In this document: piece by piece, positions 1 through 7,141 of the stretch
Numbering within the stretch: position 1 is the first letter of the stretch
Layout: every line of letters begins with the position of its first letter
Source: Pinibacter aurantiacus
Lineage (GTDB): Bacteria; Bacteroidota; Bacteroidia; Chitinophagales; Chitinophagaceae
Reading direction: 5' to 3'
Assembly (NCBI RefSeq): GCF_019130065.1
Contig: NZ_JAHSPG010000002.1
Location: 496,001-560,000, forward strand
DNA length: 64,000 nt
Notes under the pieces: generated by a model
Databases searched by the model: none
What the model was told of the DNA's origin: nothing
What the model saw: the letters and a program-made list of their open reading frames with translations, nothing else
Position numbers and translations under genes: made by a program

Positions 1-44
1 CCAAGAAGATTAAGAAGCACATCTCAAACGGGGAAGGTGTTTAG
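1..44 (+). CDS. 3' end of an upstream gene (partial, unidentified)
   Basis: Reading from base 3, thirteen sense codons (KKIKKHISNGEGV) end in TAG at 42-44 and are followed 25 bases later by a rho-independent terminator. The lysine-rich tail and the terminator placement suggest the real end of a plus-strand gene that begins before the window. Too little remains to name it, and a chance open frame is possible. Confidence 0.35.
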   Translation, partial: KKIKKHISNGEGV

Positions 45-68
45 TCTACTTGTGTATCAACATAACTG

Positions 69-97
69 AGCCTTCCCGAAATGGGGAGGCTTTTTTT
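69..97 (+). terminator. Rho-independent terminator upstream of asd
   Basis: AGCCTTCCC and GGGGAGGCT pair (one G-T) around a GAAAT loop and are followed by seven T. It would end transcription of the gene left of the window and insulate asd. Confidence 0.8.
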
Positions 98-122
98 ATT
101 CATTTATAAAACAAACTAAAAC

Positions 123-142
123 GAACCGGCTCTCACCGGTTC
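123..142. promoter_or_regulatory. Inverted repeat in the asd leader
   Basis: GAACCGG (123-129) and CCGGTTC (136-142) form a perfect 7-bp inverted repeat with a 6-base spacer, 15 bases before the asd start codon. It could be an operator half-site pair or a small 5' UTR hairpin close to the ribosome entry site. It has no T-run, so it is not a terminator. Confidence 0.4.
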
Positions 143-157
143 ACAAAAACAACGATT

Positions 158-1156
158 ATGAAAGATTTAAAAGTTGCTGTTGTTGGTGCTACTGGATTGG
201 TGGGTACAAAAATGCTGCAGGTTTTGGCAGAAAGAAATTTTCCCGTTGCTGAAATCATCCCTGTGGCTTCTGAAAAGTCGGTAGGTAAAGAAGTTGAATT
301 CAAAGGAAAAAAATATAAAGTAGTTAGCGCTGCAGACGCAATTGCTGCAAAGCCAAACGTTGCAATATTTTCTGCAGGTGGAAGCACATCTCTTGAGTGG
401 GCTCCAAAATTTGCAGAAGCGGGCATCACTGTAATTGATAACTCTTCAGCATGGAGAATGGACCCAACTAAAGCGCTGGTAGTTCCTGAGATCAATGCAG
501 ATATTCTGAATGCAGATACAAAGATCATCGCAAATCCTAACTGCTCAACCATTCAAATGGTAGTGGCGTTGAACCCGCTGCATGCTAAATATAAAATCAA
601 AAGACTTGTTGTAAGCACTTACCAAAGTGTTACTGGAACTGGTGTTAAAGCTGTTACACAGTTGGAAAATGAAAGAAAAGGTATTCAAGGCGAGATGGCT
701 TATAAATATCCAATTGACCTGAACGTGATTCCACAGATTGATGTTTTCCTTGACAATGGCTACACTAAGGAGGAAATGAAAATGGTGAACGAGACTAAAA
801 AAATTATGCGTGATGACAGCATCCGTGTAACATCTACAACTGTTCGTATTCCTGTAATGGGCGGCCACAGTGAAGCGGTGAATGTTGAGTTCGAGAAAGA
901 TTTCGATTTAGCTGAAGTAAAAGAATTGTTGTCGAAAGCACCTGGAGTTGTAGTGGTAGATGATCCTGCAAACGCACAGTATCCAATGCCTAAAGATGCG
1001 CACGAAAAGGATGATGTATTTGTAGGAAGATTGCGTAGAGATGAATCTCAGCCAAATACATTGAACATGTGGATCGTAAGTGATAACCTTCGCAAAGGTG
1101 CCGCTACCAACGCCGTTCAAATAGCTGAGTACCTTAACGGCAAAGGATTGTTGTAA
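158..1156 (+). CDS. asd: Aspartate-semialdehyde dehydrogenase
   Basis: Cytosolic enzyme that reduces 4-aspartyl phosphate to aspartate semialdehyde with NADPH, the branch point to lysine/diaminopimelate, threonine and methionine. The 332 residues fit the family. The N-terminal Rossmann fold has GATGLVG at 10-16. The acyl-enzyme cysteine is Cys129 in NPNCST, and the catalytic histidine is His237 in the VMGGHSEAV segment. The ATG at 158 lies just before the nucleotide-binding strand, so no upstream extension is needed. It looks monocistronic, with a terminator on each side; the leader carries a 7-bp inverted repeat. Identification rests on active-site motifs plus full-length agreement. Confidence 0.97.
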   Translation: MKDLKVAVVGATGLVGTKMLQVLAERNFPVAEIIPVASEKSVGKEVEFKGKKYKVVSAADAIAAKPNVAIFSAGGSTSLEWAPKFAEAGITVIDNSSAWRMDPTKALVVPEINADILNADTKIIANPNCSTIQMVVALNPLHAKYKIKRLVVSTYQSVTGTGVKAVTQLENERKGIQGEMAYKYPIDLNVIPQIDVFLDNGYTKEEMKMVNETKKIMRDDSIRVTSTTVRIPVMGGHSEAVNVEFEKDFDLAEVKELLSKAPGVVVVDDPANAQYPMPKDAHEKDDVFVGRLRRDESQPNTLNMWIVSDNLRKGAATNAVQIAEYLNGKGLL

Positions 1157-1193
1157 TAAATATTTTCATTGTTTTTTTATGAAGGGTTAGTGT

Positions 1194-1222
1194 AGAGACG
1201 CATGAAAATGCGTCTCTCTTTT
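1194..1222. terminator. Terminator after asd (GTAGAGAC-type palindrome)
   Basis: AGAGACGCAT (1194-1203) and ATGCGTCTCT (1208-1217) form a perfect 10-bp stem with a GAAA loop, then CTTTTT. It lies between convergent asd and the DUF4349 gene. The seed GTAGAGAC also starts the 28-bp palindrome at 44540-44567, so this terminator appears to belong to a dispersed repeat family. Confidence 0.8.
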
Positions 1223-1241
1223 TATTTACGCGGCTGTAATT

Positions 1242-2147
1242 TTATTTCAAACTGATTTTTTTATAATTTTTAAAAAGGAAATAAACGCCAACACACAAAA
1301 GAATAACCGGCCAGACCTTTATAATTGCAAGTATCAATTCTCTTAGCATTTCCCAACCAGACAATATCGATTCTCCCAAAAGACTTGTGAACGAAGGTTG
1401 ATAGGGCGTAACGATTTTTGTTGCTGGAAGCATTTCTGTTTTCGCCGCTTCATTTTGATACAGCGAAATTTTAACGGTGCTATATTTCACTTTATCGTTC
1501 AGGTCAAGGTTGGCTACCAAAGCGTCGTCAGCTTCCTGTTCCTTTCCGATCAGCTTATCCTCTCCATCCAACACATCATTTAATTTTTTGCCTTTGTTGT
1601 CAATTGCAGAGGTGATTCTTGAAAAATGTTTTGTAGTTCGTTTTTGTGTGAGTGTGTTACTCAATTCATTAAGCGTAACATCTTCTGCTTTTATAATTCT
1701 GTAATCAATAAAACCGATAAGTGTTGCAATTGATTTAAGTGTCGTGTCAAGCTCCTGATTTGGTACTCTTATCTCAATGTCGTTCGACATATTGTAGTGC
1801 ACTGTCCGAAGAAGAGAATCTGCCGTCACCTTCACCGTCTCAGTGTTTGCAATGTTGTTCGTAAGATTGGTGTACGTAACAAAGCCTTTGTTTTTGCAAA
1901 CAATGTCTTCAATTTTATATGAGGTTGATACAACATTATCGACTTTGAATTTCAAGTCCGCAGTTCGAATAAATTTTCGCTGATCAGGAAAAGATTGATT
2001 TGCCGAAGATGATGGAATGCCCGTGGCCGTTGAGTCTGCCGCGTTTGCATCCAATGATTTACTTTCTGAAGAATAGCGGCTCTCGCAGCTTATGATACAT
2101 ACGGCAAGTACTCCCACTATTGAAATTTGTTTCAAATAGAGATTCAT
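1242..2147 (-). CDS. DUF4349 domain lipoprotein
   Basis: A 301-residue lipoprotein. The N-terminal hydrophobic segment ends in IISC with Cys21 as the lipidation site. The motif RKFIRTADLKFKV near residue 57 begins the DUF4349 region, which runs to about residue 240 and includes a charged, probably coiled-coil stretch (about 150-215). A C-terminal membrane helix (about 270-293, VWPVILLCVGVYFLFKNYKK) closes the protein. So it is anchored at both ends with the DUF4349 domain outside the cytoplasm. The biochemical role of DUF4349 is unknown to me. It is convergent with asd, and its promoter would face the long non-coding repeat region. ATG start at 2147. Confidence 0.85.
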   Translation of the reverse strand: MNLYLKQISIVGVLAVCIISCESRYSSESKSLDANAADSTATGIPSSSANQSFPDQRKFIRTADLKFKVDNVVSTSYKIEDIVCKNKGFVTYTNLTNNIANTETVKVTADSLLRTVHYNMSNDIEIRVPNQELDTTLKSIATLIGFIDYRIIKAEDVTLNELSNTLTQKRTTKHFSRITSAIDNKGKKLNDVLDGEDKLIGKEQEADDALVANLDLNDKVKYSTVKISLYQNEAAKTEMLPATKIVTPYQPSFTSLLGESILSGWEMLRELILAIIKVWPVILLCVGVYFLFKNYKKISLK

Positions 2148-2351
2148 GTTTTAAGATTATGGCGTTAAAAAATGATGAACATCTTGCATAGGAATATGCA
2201 ATGAATCGTGAAGCATAATTGCCGGCAATGCTTGTAAATATTATTAATAACGGCTTTACTAAAATGTAACCTTTGCTGACCGATATCATAAAACAGTTTT
2301 GCATTATTATAACATATGTAACACTGCGAGATCATATTTGCCCTTTGGGTC

Positions 2352-2380
2352 AAAATAGTTTTTTTTAGCGCAACTATTTT
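2352..2380. other. Hairpin at the edge of the non-coding repeat region
   Basis: AAAATAGTT (2352-2360) pairs perfectly with AACTATTTT (2372-2380) around an 11-base T-rich loop. It sits at the left border of the degenerate repeat array. No U-tract follows on the plus strand, and its function is unclear. Confidence 0.3.
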
Positions 2381-2404
2381 ATAACGATCAACATCTAAGA
2401 AGGC

Positions 2405-3035
2405 AAGTATTTGGTTGTTGGTTACTAACGGCCTTACTCCTAAAACAAGTAAGCATTGGCACAGATTACAAACGGGACATATTCTATGAAAAACTGAGTT
2501 CGAAAAAAAGGCAAGTATTGGCACAGGTACTAATGGTCAACCTTATCCTATGAAAAAAATGATTTGGCTGTAGGTTACTAATGAGCAAAGCAATTAGTTG
2601 GTCAATATAAACATTGGCAAAAGCTACTAACGGCACATATTCTATGAAAAACCACTTTTTTGGTAAGAGGTTACTAATGGTTATAAAATAATTGTCTGGT
2701 CAAACAATTATAACTTGGTCATTAACTAAAGAAAAGTATTTGGTCGAGGTTGCTAACAGTTAAACCTTATCCTATGAAAAACTACTTTTTTTGACACATT
2801 CATCATGGTCGGATGAATGAAGGATTGGTCAAACGATTACTAATGGGTGTAATGACTTGCGAATTCTTTAACCGCCTTAGGTAAACACAGGCATAGGTAA
2901 TTTGGCAGTTAAAAAAACTTGCTAAGCATTACAAGGTCAAAAGTTACTAATGGGGATAATACAAGCTTTTAATTCGATTATTCAAAGTCATGGTCGGTGA
3001 CTTATCGTGGTAACTCGTATTTGGTTATGCTAACG
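2405..3035. repeat. Degenerate tandem-like repeat array in a 1.1 kb non-coding spacer
   Basis: The spacer 2148-3280 holds no convincing gene. Within it a core close to GGTTACTAATGG recurs at 2422, 2528, 2575, 2624, 2671, 2750, 2836 and 2944, usually preceded by TTGGTC or TTGGCA 6-10 bases earlier. A second block, CTATGAAAAACTAC or a close variant, recurs at 2482, 2546, 2640 and 2771. Spacing varies between about 45 and 110 bases, so this is a diverged array and not a microsatellite. The same blocks were not noticed elsewhere in the window. It could be a relic array, a multi-site binding region or a rapidly evolving non-coding RNA region; the sequence alone does not decide. Confidence 0.6.
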
Positions 3036-3245
3036 CTTGTTTATACCACAAACATAAAATAAGTCACCTTATTCTTCCTAAAAAAAAATTCAAAACGGTC
3101 CCTTCTTTTGTCAAAAAGGACGAGATTTTCAATGTAGAAAAAGTTCGCGCATGTAAAAGTCATTAATACACAATTGAAAATATATGCACAACTGGAAAAA
3201 ACTTTTTTTGAAACTCACCAGACCTTTTTGAGCAAAAGTGCCATC

Positions 3246-3268
3246 AAAAGGCCATTTCTGGCCTTTTT
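3246..3268 (-). terminator. Terminator of the class III aminotransferase gene
   Basis: AAAAGGCCA (3246-3254) and TGGCCTTTT (3259-3267) form a 9-bp stem with a TTTC loop, giving a T-run on either strand. It lies 13 bases beyond the minus-strand stop codon. Confidence 0.7.
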
Positions 3269-3280
3269 CGACAATTTGCT

Positions 3281-4462
3281 TTACAAACTATCACAAACGC
3301 TGACGATAATTTCGCAGGCTTTTTCTATCTCTTTTTTTGATATCGTTAAGGGAGGAGCAATACGCATGCAATTGGCGCCAAACAAAAACCAATCTGTCAG
3401 TACACCTTTCATAATGCATGCATCTATAACTTTTTTATTGGTGTCAAAGGTATCAAACTCAATAGCCATCAACAATCCACGGGAACGGACGTGTTGGATT
3501 TTTGGATGTTTGAGGTACGCGCGGAAGAGAAATTCTTTTTCCTTAACCGATTCTATAAGGTTGTGCTTCAGCAAAAATTTCATCGCCGCCATTCCTGCTG
3601 CACAACAAACGGGATGTCCACCAAATGTTGAAATGTGTCCAAGCACGGGATTTTCTGTAAATGAATTCATGATCTTTTTATCAGCAATAAAAGCACCTAA
3701 AGGCATTCCGCCGCCAAGAGCTTTTCCCAGCAAAACAATGTCTGGTGCAACGTAATACTGCTCAAATCCCCACAGAGAGCCGGTTCTGCCGAATCCGGTT
3801 TGTATTTCATCAAGAATCAGAAGTGTTCCCGTTTCAGTACATTTTTGTCGAAGTGCATTCATCCACTCAAGCGATGGGGCATACACACCTTTTTCCGCCT
3901 GAACAGTTTCAAGAATTACACAAGCCGTTTGTTCATCAATTGCATCTATAGAACCATGTGAATTGTACTCAAGATGTTTGATGCCGGGCAATAGCGGTCT
4001 GTAAGCATTTCTAAAATATTCATCGCCAATGATGCTTAGTGCGCCCTGTGTAGAGCCATGATAAGATTTATTAAACGCTATGATGTTTGGCCGGCCGGTG
4101 TAGCGCTTGGCAAGTTTCATTGCTCCTTCGGTGGCTTCTGCTCCGGAGTTGGTAAAGTACACGCTGTTTAAAGATGCCGGTAAATGGTCAGTTAACAATT
4201 TTGCATATTGCACTTCAGGCGTTTCGATAAACTCGCCATATACGAGCAAATGCAGGTAGTCGTCGGCTTGTTTCTTTATCGCTTTTACCACTTTGGGATT
4301 CCGGTGACCAACATTGCACACGCTAATTCCGGCAATAAGGTCAATATATTCCTTTCCTTGTTTGTCCCAAAGCTTTGTGCCTTTCGCTTTTACAATTTCC
4401 AGCGCCAGCGGAGCCGGAGAAGTCTGGGCAACATGTTGAAGAAATAATTGTCTGTAGTTCAT
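3281..4462 (-). CDS. Class III PLP-dependent aminotransferase (ornithine/acetylornithine type)
   Basis: A cytosolic fold-type I aminotransferase of 393 residues. Family marks: the phosphate-cup motif TNSGAEATEG at about 104-113, LILDEIQTGFGR with the PLP-ring aspartate at about Asp218, and the Schiff-base lysine at about Lys247 in LLGKALGGGMPLGA. These place it among class III enzymes using omega-amino groups (acetylornithine, ornithine, 4-aminobutyrate and relatives), but the sequence does not fix the substrate and no arginine-pathway gene is adjacent. Start: ATG at 4462 is chosen; the in-frame TTG at 4474 would add four residues with no gain. It is divergent from the gamma-carbonic-anhydrase gene across a repeat element, and its start is preceded by a TACTTTTG box. 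Confidence 0.9.
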   Translation of the reverse strand: MNYRQLFLQHVAQTSPAPLALEIVKAKGTKLWDKQGKEYIDLIAGISVCNVGHRNPKVVKAIKKQADDYLHLLVYGEFIETPEVQYAKLLTDHLPASLNSVYFTNSGAEATEGAMKLAKRYTGRPNIIAFNKSYHGSTQGALSIIGDEYFRNAYRPLLPGIKHLEYNSHGSIDAIDEQTACVILETVQAEKGVYAPSLEWMNALRQKCTETGTLLILDEIQTGFGRTGSLWGFEQYYVAPDIVLLGKALGGGMPLGAFIADKKIMNSFTENPVLGHISTFGGHPVCCAAGMAAMKFLLKHNLIESVKEKEFLFRAYLKHPKIQHVRSRGLLMAIEFDTFDTNKKVIDACIMKGVLTDWFLFGANCMRIAPPLTISKKEIEKACEIIVSVCDSL

Positions 4463-4465
4463 AAG

Positions 4466-4554
4466 AAAAGTCAAAAGTAAAAAGTAAAAAGTAAAAAAGC
4501 TGTATTACAGCCGTGCGACGCCGTTTTTTAATTTTTCCTTTTTACTTTTAACTT
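4466..4554. repeat. Word-repeat inverted element, AAGTAAA family
   Basis: The left arm (4466-4497) repeats AGTAAAA-like words; the right arm (4524-4554) repeats TTTTTACTTTT-like words in inverse. The loop contains the 13-base palindrome GCTGTATTACAGC (4499-4511). Unlike most such elements it lies between two divergent start codons. The minus-strand reading of the left arm contains TACTTTTG (4472-4479), which resembles the Bacteroidota -7 box, so it may double as promoter DNA. Confidence 0.6.
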
Positions 4555-4566
4555 CAAAAAATACTT

Positions 4567-5079
4567 ATGCCTGTTATTTTACCAGTAAAAGGGGTTTCGC
4601 CAAAGTTTGGAGATGACTGCTATATAGCGCCTAATGCAACAATTGTAGGGGATGTTGAAACAGGTTCTCAATGCAGCTTTTGGTTCAACGCAGTTGTGAG
4701 GGGTGATGTAAACAGCATAAGAATGGGCAATAAGGTAAATGTGCAGGACGGAGCCGTTTTGCACGCAACATTCGAAAGATCAAAAGTTATTATAGGCAAC
4801 AATGTTTCGATAGGCCACAATGCATTGGTGCACGGATGTACGATCCACGACAACGTGCTGATAGGAATGGGATCAATTGTGATGGATAATGCGGAAATAT
4901 TCAGCAACACCATTATAGCAGCGGGAGCGGTGGTACTTGAAGGCACGGTTTGTGAAAGCGGAAGTATATACGCAGGAGTGCCCGCAAAAAAGATAAAAGA
5001 CATTTCAGAGGAATTGATAAGCGGGGAGATAAACAGGATAGCGGAGAATTATATAAAATATTCAGGGTGGTTTAAATAG
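4567..5079 (+). CDS. Gamma-carbonic anhydrase family hexapeptide-repeat protein
   Basis: A 170-residue left-handed beta-helix protein of the YrdA/PaaY/gamma-carbonic anhydrase group. Hexapeptide-like turns run from about residue 17 to 140. The three expected metal-binding histidines are present: His66 (in VLHATF) and His84 and His89 (IGHNALVHGC), the last two with the family spacing of five. FNAVVRGD (40-47) is the conserved segment just before. Such proteins trimerise and bind zinc or similar metals at subunit interfaces; whether this one hydrates CO2 or acts on an acyl compound cannot be told. The stop codon TAG is also the first three bases of a repeat element. Confidence 0.9.
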   Translation: MPVILPVKGVSPKFGDDCYIAPNATIVGDVETGSQCSFWFNAVVRGDVNSIRMGNKVNVQDGAVLHATFERSKVIIGNNVSIGHNALVHGCTIHDNVLIGMGSIVMDNAEIFSNTIIAAGAVVLEGTVCESGSIYAGVPAKKIKDISEELISGEINRIAENYIKYSGWFK

Positions 5080-5168
5080 TTGAGAATTGAGGGTGGAGAG
5101 TTGAGAGTTGTTGGACAACATCAACAATTGTTTTTAACTCTCCACTCTCAATTCTCCACTCTCCACTA
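5077..5168. repeat. Word-repeat inverted element, GAGAATTGAGAGT family
   Basis: The left arm begins with the stop codon TAG of the preceding gene and continues TTGAGAATTGAGGGTGG and so on (5077-5112). The right arm (5136-5168) is the inverted version, AACTCTCCACTCTCAATTC and so on. The loop is about 24 bases. No T-run follows the stem. Confidence 0.8.
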
Positions 5169-5178
5169 ATGGAAATAC

Positions 5179-5186
5179 TATTTTTG
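5179..5186 (+). promoter_or_regulatory. Candidate -7 box for the small lipoprotein gene
   Basis: TATTTTTG fits the Bacteroidota -7 consensus TAnnTTTG and lies 61 bases before the start codon at 5248. A matching -33 TTTG is not seen about 20 bases upstream, so support is partial. Confidence 0.35.
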
Positions 5187-5247
5187 TGAAAAAAACGTTC
5201 TATAGCTGGAAATCTTGAGACCCTTTTACTTAATAAATTGATTTTCA

Positions 5248-5418
5248 ATGAAACTTTTGGCAAGTAGCTTGATGATTTTGTGCTCAGTTTTGATCATGTT
5301 TAGCTCGTGCAGCTTGTTTGCACCTAAATATGGCTGCCCCAGCAATGGCAAAAACGTTGGTGCCGAGCGCATACTAAGCGGTGAGAAAACGCCAAAGGCG
5401 AAGAAGTTTAAAGTGTAA
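5248..5418 (+). CDS. Small (56-residue) lipoprotein
   Basis: ATG at 5248 to TAA at 5416-5418. The product begins MKLLASSLMILCSVLIMFSSC: a short lysine-bearing start, a hydrophobic core and a lipobox ending FSSC with Cys21 as the lipidation site. The mature peptide is only 36 residues and contains YGCPSNGKNVGAERILSGE, with cysteine, proline and glycine placement that looks constrained, followed by a lysine-rich tail. I do not know its function; similar tiny CPxxGKNxGAE lipoproteins occur in Bacteroidota as far as I recall. It is convergent with rsgA, and its TAA begins a repeat element that ends on the rsgA stop codon. Confidence 0.7.
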   Translation: MKLLASSLMILCSVLIMFSSCSLFAPKYGCPSNGKNVGAERILSGEKTPKAKKFKV

Positions 5419-5539
5419 TTGAAAGTTGACAATTGAAAGTTGAAAATGTAACGCATCTTGGGTACGCAGGAATGTAATATTGAAGGCGGTATGTTCGACC
5501 TTAAAGAACTCTCAACTCTCCACTTTCAATTCTCCACTA
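5416..5539. repeat. Word-repeat inverted element spanning two stop codons
   Basis: The left arm starts on the TAA of the small lipoprotein gene and reads TAATTGAAAGTTGACAATTG and onward (5416-5448). The right arm (5509-5539) is built from CTCTCAACTCTCCACTTTC-like words and ends on the complement of the rsgA TAG. So the element fills the convergent spacer exactly from stop codon to stop codon. The two arms are of related but different word families. Confidence 0.75.
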
Positions 5540-6460
5540 TTTATAGCTCTCCTCAATCGTTCCCAGAATATTCAAATAACTCACATACCTGTCCGCATAA
5601 ATTTTACCGGATTCTACAGCGGCTTTAATGGCGCAGCCCGGCTCTTCTACATGCAGGCAATTATTGAATTGACAATCTTGTAAAGTGTCCCGCATTTCCG
5701 GGTAATAGTGTGATAGCTCTTGCTTGCTAATGTCGACCAAACCCAGTTCACGAATACCGGGCGTATCAATTATTTTTCCGCCGAAAGGAAGATCAAACAT
5801 TTCTGCAAACGTGGTAGTGTGCATTCCCTTGCCGCTCCAGCCGCTTACTTCCTTCGTCTTTAAATTCTTTTCAGGAAAAATAATATTGATGAAAGATGAT
5901 TTTCCCACGCCACTATGACCGCTTATTAAAGTGATTTTTTCCTTCAACAGATCCTTTACTTCATCAACACCCTGGCCGTTTACAGTGCTTGTAAGAATGA
6001 CTTTGTAGCCAACACTTTCATACATGCTTTTAAAATGTTCGAAATGTTCTATTTCTTTTTTGCGATAAACGTCGGCTTTATTGAAAACAATGATCGCAGG
6101 AATGTGATAGGCTTCTGCGGTAATCAGGAATCTGTCAACGAAACCCATGGAGGTTTTAGGTTCGCGCAATGTTGCTACCAAAACGCACTGATCGAGATTA
6201 GATGCTATAATGTGGTGCTGGTTCTTGTTGTGGGGAGAAGTCCTTGTGATGTAATTGTGACGGTCATAAATATTGGTGATCATCACATTGTTCTCAAGGT
6301 CTCCGTCTTCAATATCTACAAGATCACCAACAGCTACGGGGTTTGTTGACTTGAGTCCCTCAATTTTGAATGCCCCTTTGATGCGTGCATTGTATGGCGT
6401 ACCATCTTCTGTTTTTACGCTGTACCAGCTACCGGTTGATTTGTAAACTACTGCTTTCAA
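5537..6460 (-). CDS. rsgA: Ribosome small-subunit-dependent GTPase A
   Basis: Circularly permuted GTPase that checks 30S subunit maturation. Order of parts: OB-fold N-terminus, G4 motif NKAD (about 127-130), G1 P-loop GHSGVGKS (181-188), G3 DTPG (232-235), then a zinc knuckle with Cys263, Cys268, His270 and Cys276. This G4-G1-G3 order is diagnostic. Start: no ATG opens the frame; the TTG at 6460 (LKAVVYKSTGSWY) fits the family's N-terminus and has AAGGAG 12 bases upstream. A further-upstream TTG at 6508 would add 16 residues that look like translated spacer. The stop codon TAG overlaps a repeat arm. Confidence 0.93.
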   Translation of the reverse strand: MKAVVYKSTGSWYSVKTEDGTPYNARIKGAFKIEGLKSTNPVAVGDLVDIEDGDLENNVMITNIYDRHNYITRTSPHNKNQHHIIASNLDQCVLVATLREPKTSMGFVDRFLITAEAYHIPAIIVFNKADVYRKKEIEHFEHFKSMYESVGYKVILTSTVNGQGVDEVKDLLKEKITLISGHSGVGKSSFINIIFPEKNLKTKEVSGWSGKGMHTTTFAEMFDLPFGGKIIDTPGIRELGLVDISKQELSHYYPEMRDTLQDCQFNNCLHVEEPGCAIKAAVESGKIYADRYVSYLNILGTIEESYK

Positions 6461-6561
6461 TATTGCGAATTTCTCCTTTATAGATATACGAAAGTATTGC
6501 AAATTCAAAGAATATCGAGTCTATTTGGGAAACGATTCTATTAACCTTAAAGAACATATTG

Positions 6562-7047
6562 ATGAAAAAGCTTTTGTTGATGCTTGCCGCCATTGTTTGT
6601 TATTGTGGATCTCATGCCCAGAAATTGAAAGCAGATATAAAAGATCTGGCTTTTATTGCAGGAAAATGGGGTATGAAACATGAATGGGGCGACATGGAAG
6701 AAAACTGGAGCGCACCGATGGGCGATAACATGATGTGCAGCTACAGATGCGTGGATAAAGGCAAAGCCGTTTTTTATGAGTTCATGCTCATTGAGCAAAC
6801 AGACAGTGTTCCCGTACTAAAACTGAGGCACCTAAAGCCGGGTAACATTACGTTGGAAGACAAAACAAGTCCATACAGTTATCCTTTAATAAAACTCGAA
6901 ACGAACAAAGCCGTTTTTGAAAGCAAGAAAGAAAAAACACAACTTGTCTTTCAAAGGCTCGATGCGAAACACATGACCGTATTTTTGATTCGCGAGAAAA
7001 ACGGGAAGGAAGAGAAGGATGAGTTTGCGTATGCAATGACTGAATAA
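6562..7047 (+). CDS. Exported DUF6265-like protein
   Basis: A 161-residue protein with an N-terminal signal peptide (MKKLLLMLAAIVCYCGSHAQ, probable cleavage after Ala19). The body contains AFIAGKWG, EENWSAPMGDNMM, and VFYEFMLIEQ, in the order of the DUF6265 family, a small beta-barrel domain of unknown role. It is probably periplasmic. ATG at 6562 is used; the TTG one codon earlier is not needed. The last three residues and the stop (ATGACTGAATAA) are already part of the following word-repeat element. Confidence 0.8.
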   Translation: MKKLLLMLAAIVCYCGSHAQKLKADIKDLAFIAGKWGMKHEWGDMEENWSAPMGDNMMCSYRCVDKGKAVFYEFMLIEQTDSVPVLKLRHLKPGNITLEDKTSPYSYPLIKLETNKAVFESKKEKTQLVFQRLDAKHMTVFLIREKNGKEEKDEFAYAMTE

Positions 7048-7138
7048 CTGAATGGCTGAATAACTGAGTGTTCGAATTTCAAAGTGAATCCCAATTTAGA
7101 AACATTCAGTTATTCAATGATTCAGTTATTCAGTCATT
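7036..7138. repeat. Word-repeat inverted element, AATAACTG family
   Basis: Left arm 7036-7070 consists of ACTGAATAACTGAATGG-type words and contains the last codons of the DUF6265 gene. Right arm 7103-7138 is the inverse, CATTCAGTTATTCAATG and so on, pairing at about 31 of 35 positions. It ends three bases before the stop codon of the convergent envC-like gene. The loop is about 32 bases. Confidence 0.85.
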
Positions 7139-7141
7139 CCT

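Noticed and set aside
2405-3035. CRISPR array
   Set aside because: Repeats are short, degenerate and irregularly spaced, and no cas genes are in the window.
4463-4474. TTG start four codons upstream for the class III aminotransferase
   Set aside because: ATG at 4462 fits the family N-terminus and the extra codons translate repeat DNA.
6461-6508. TTG at 6508 as the rsgA start
   Set aside because: The added 16 residues precede the conserved N-terminus; the TTG at 6460 has a Shine-Dalgarno-like AAGGAG.
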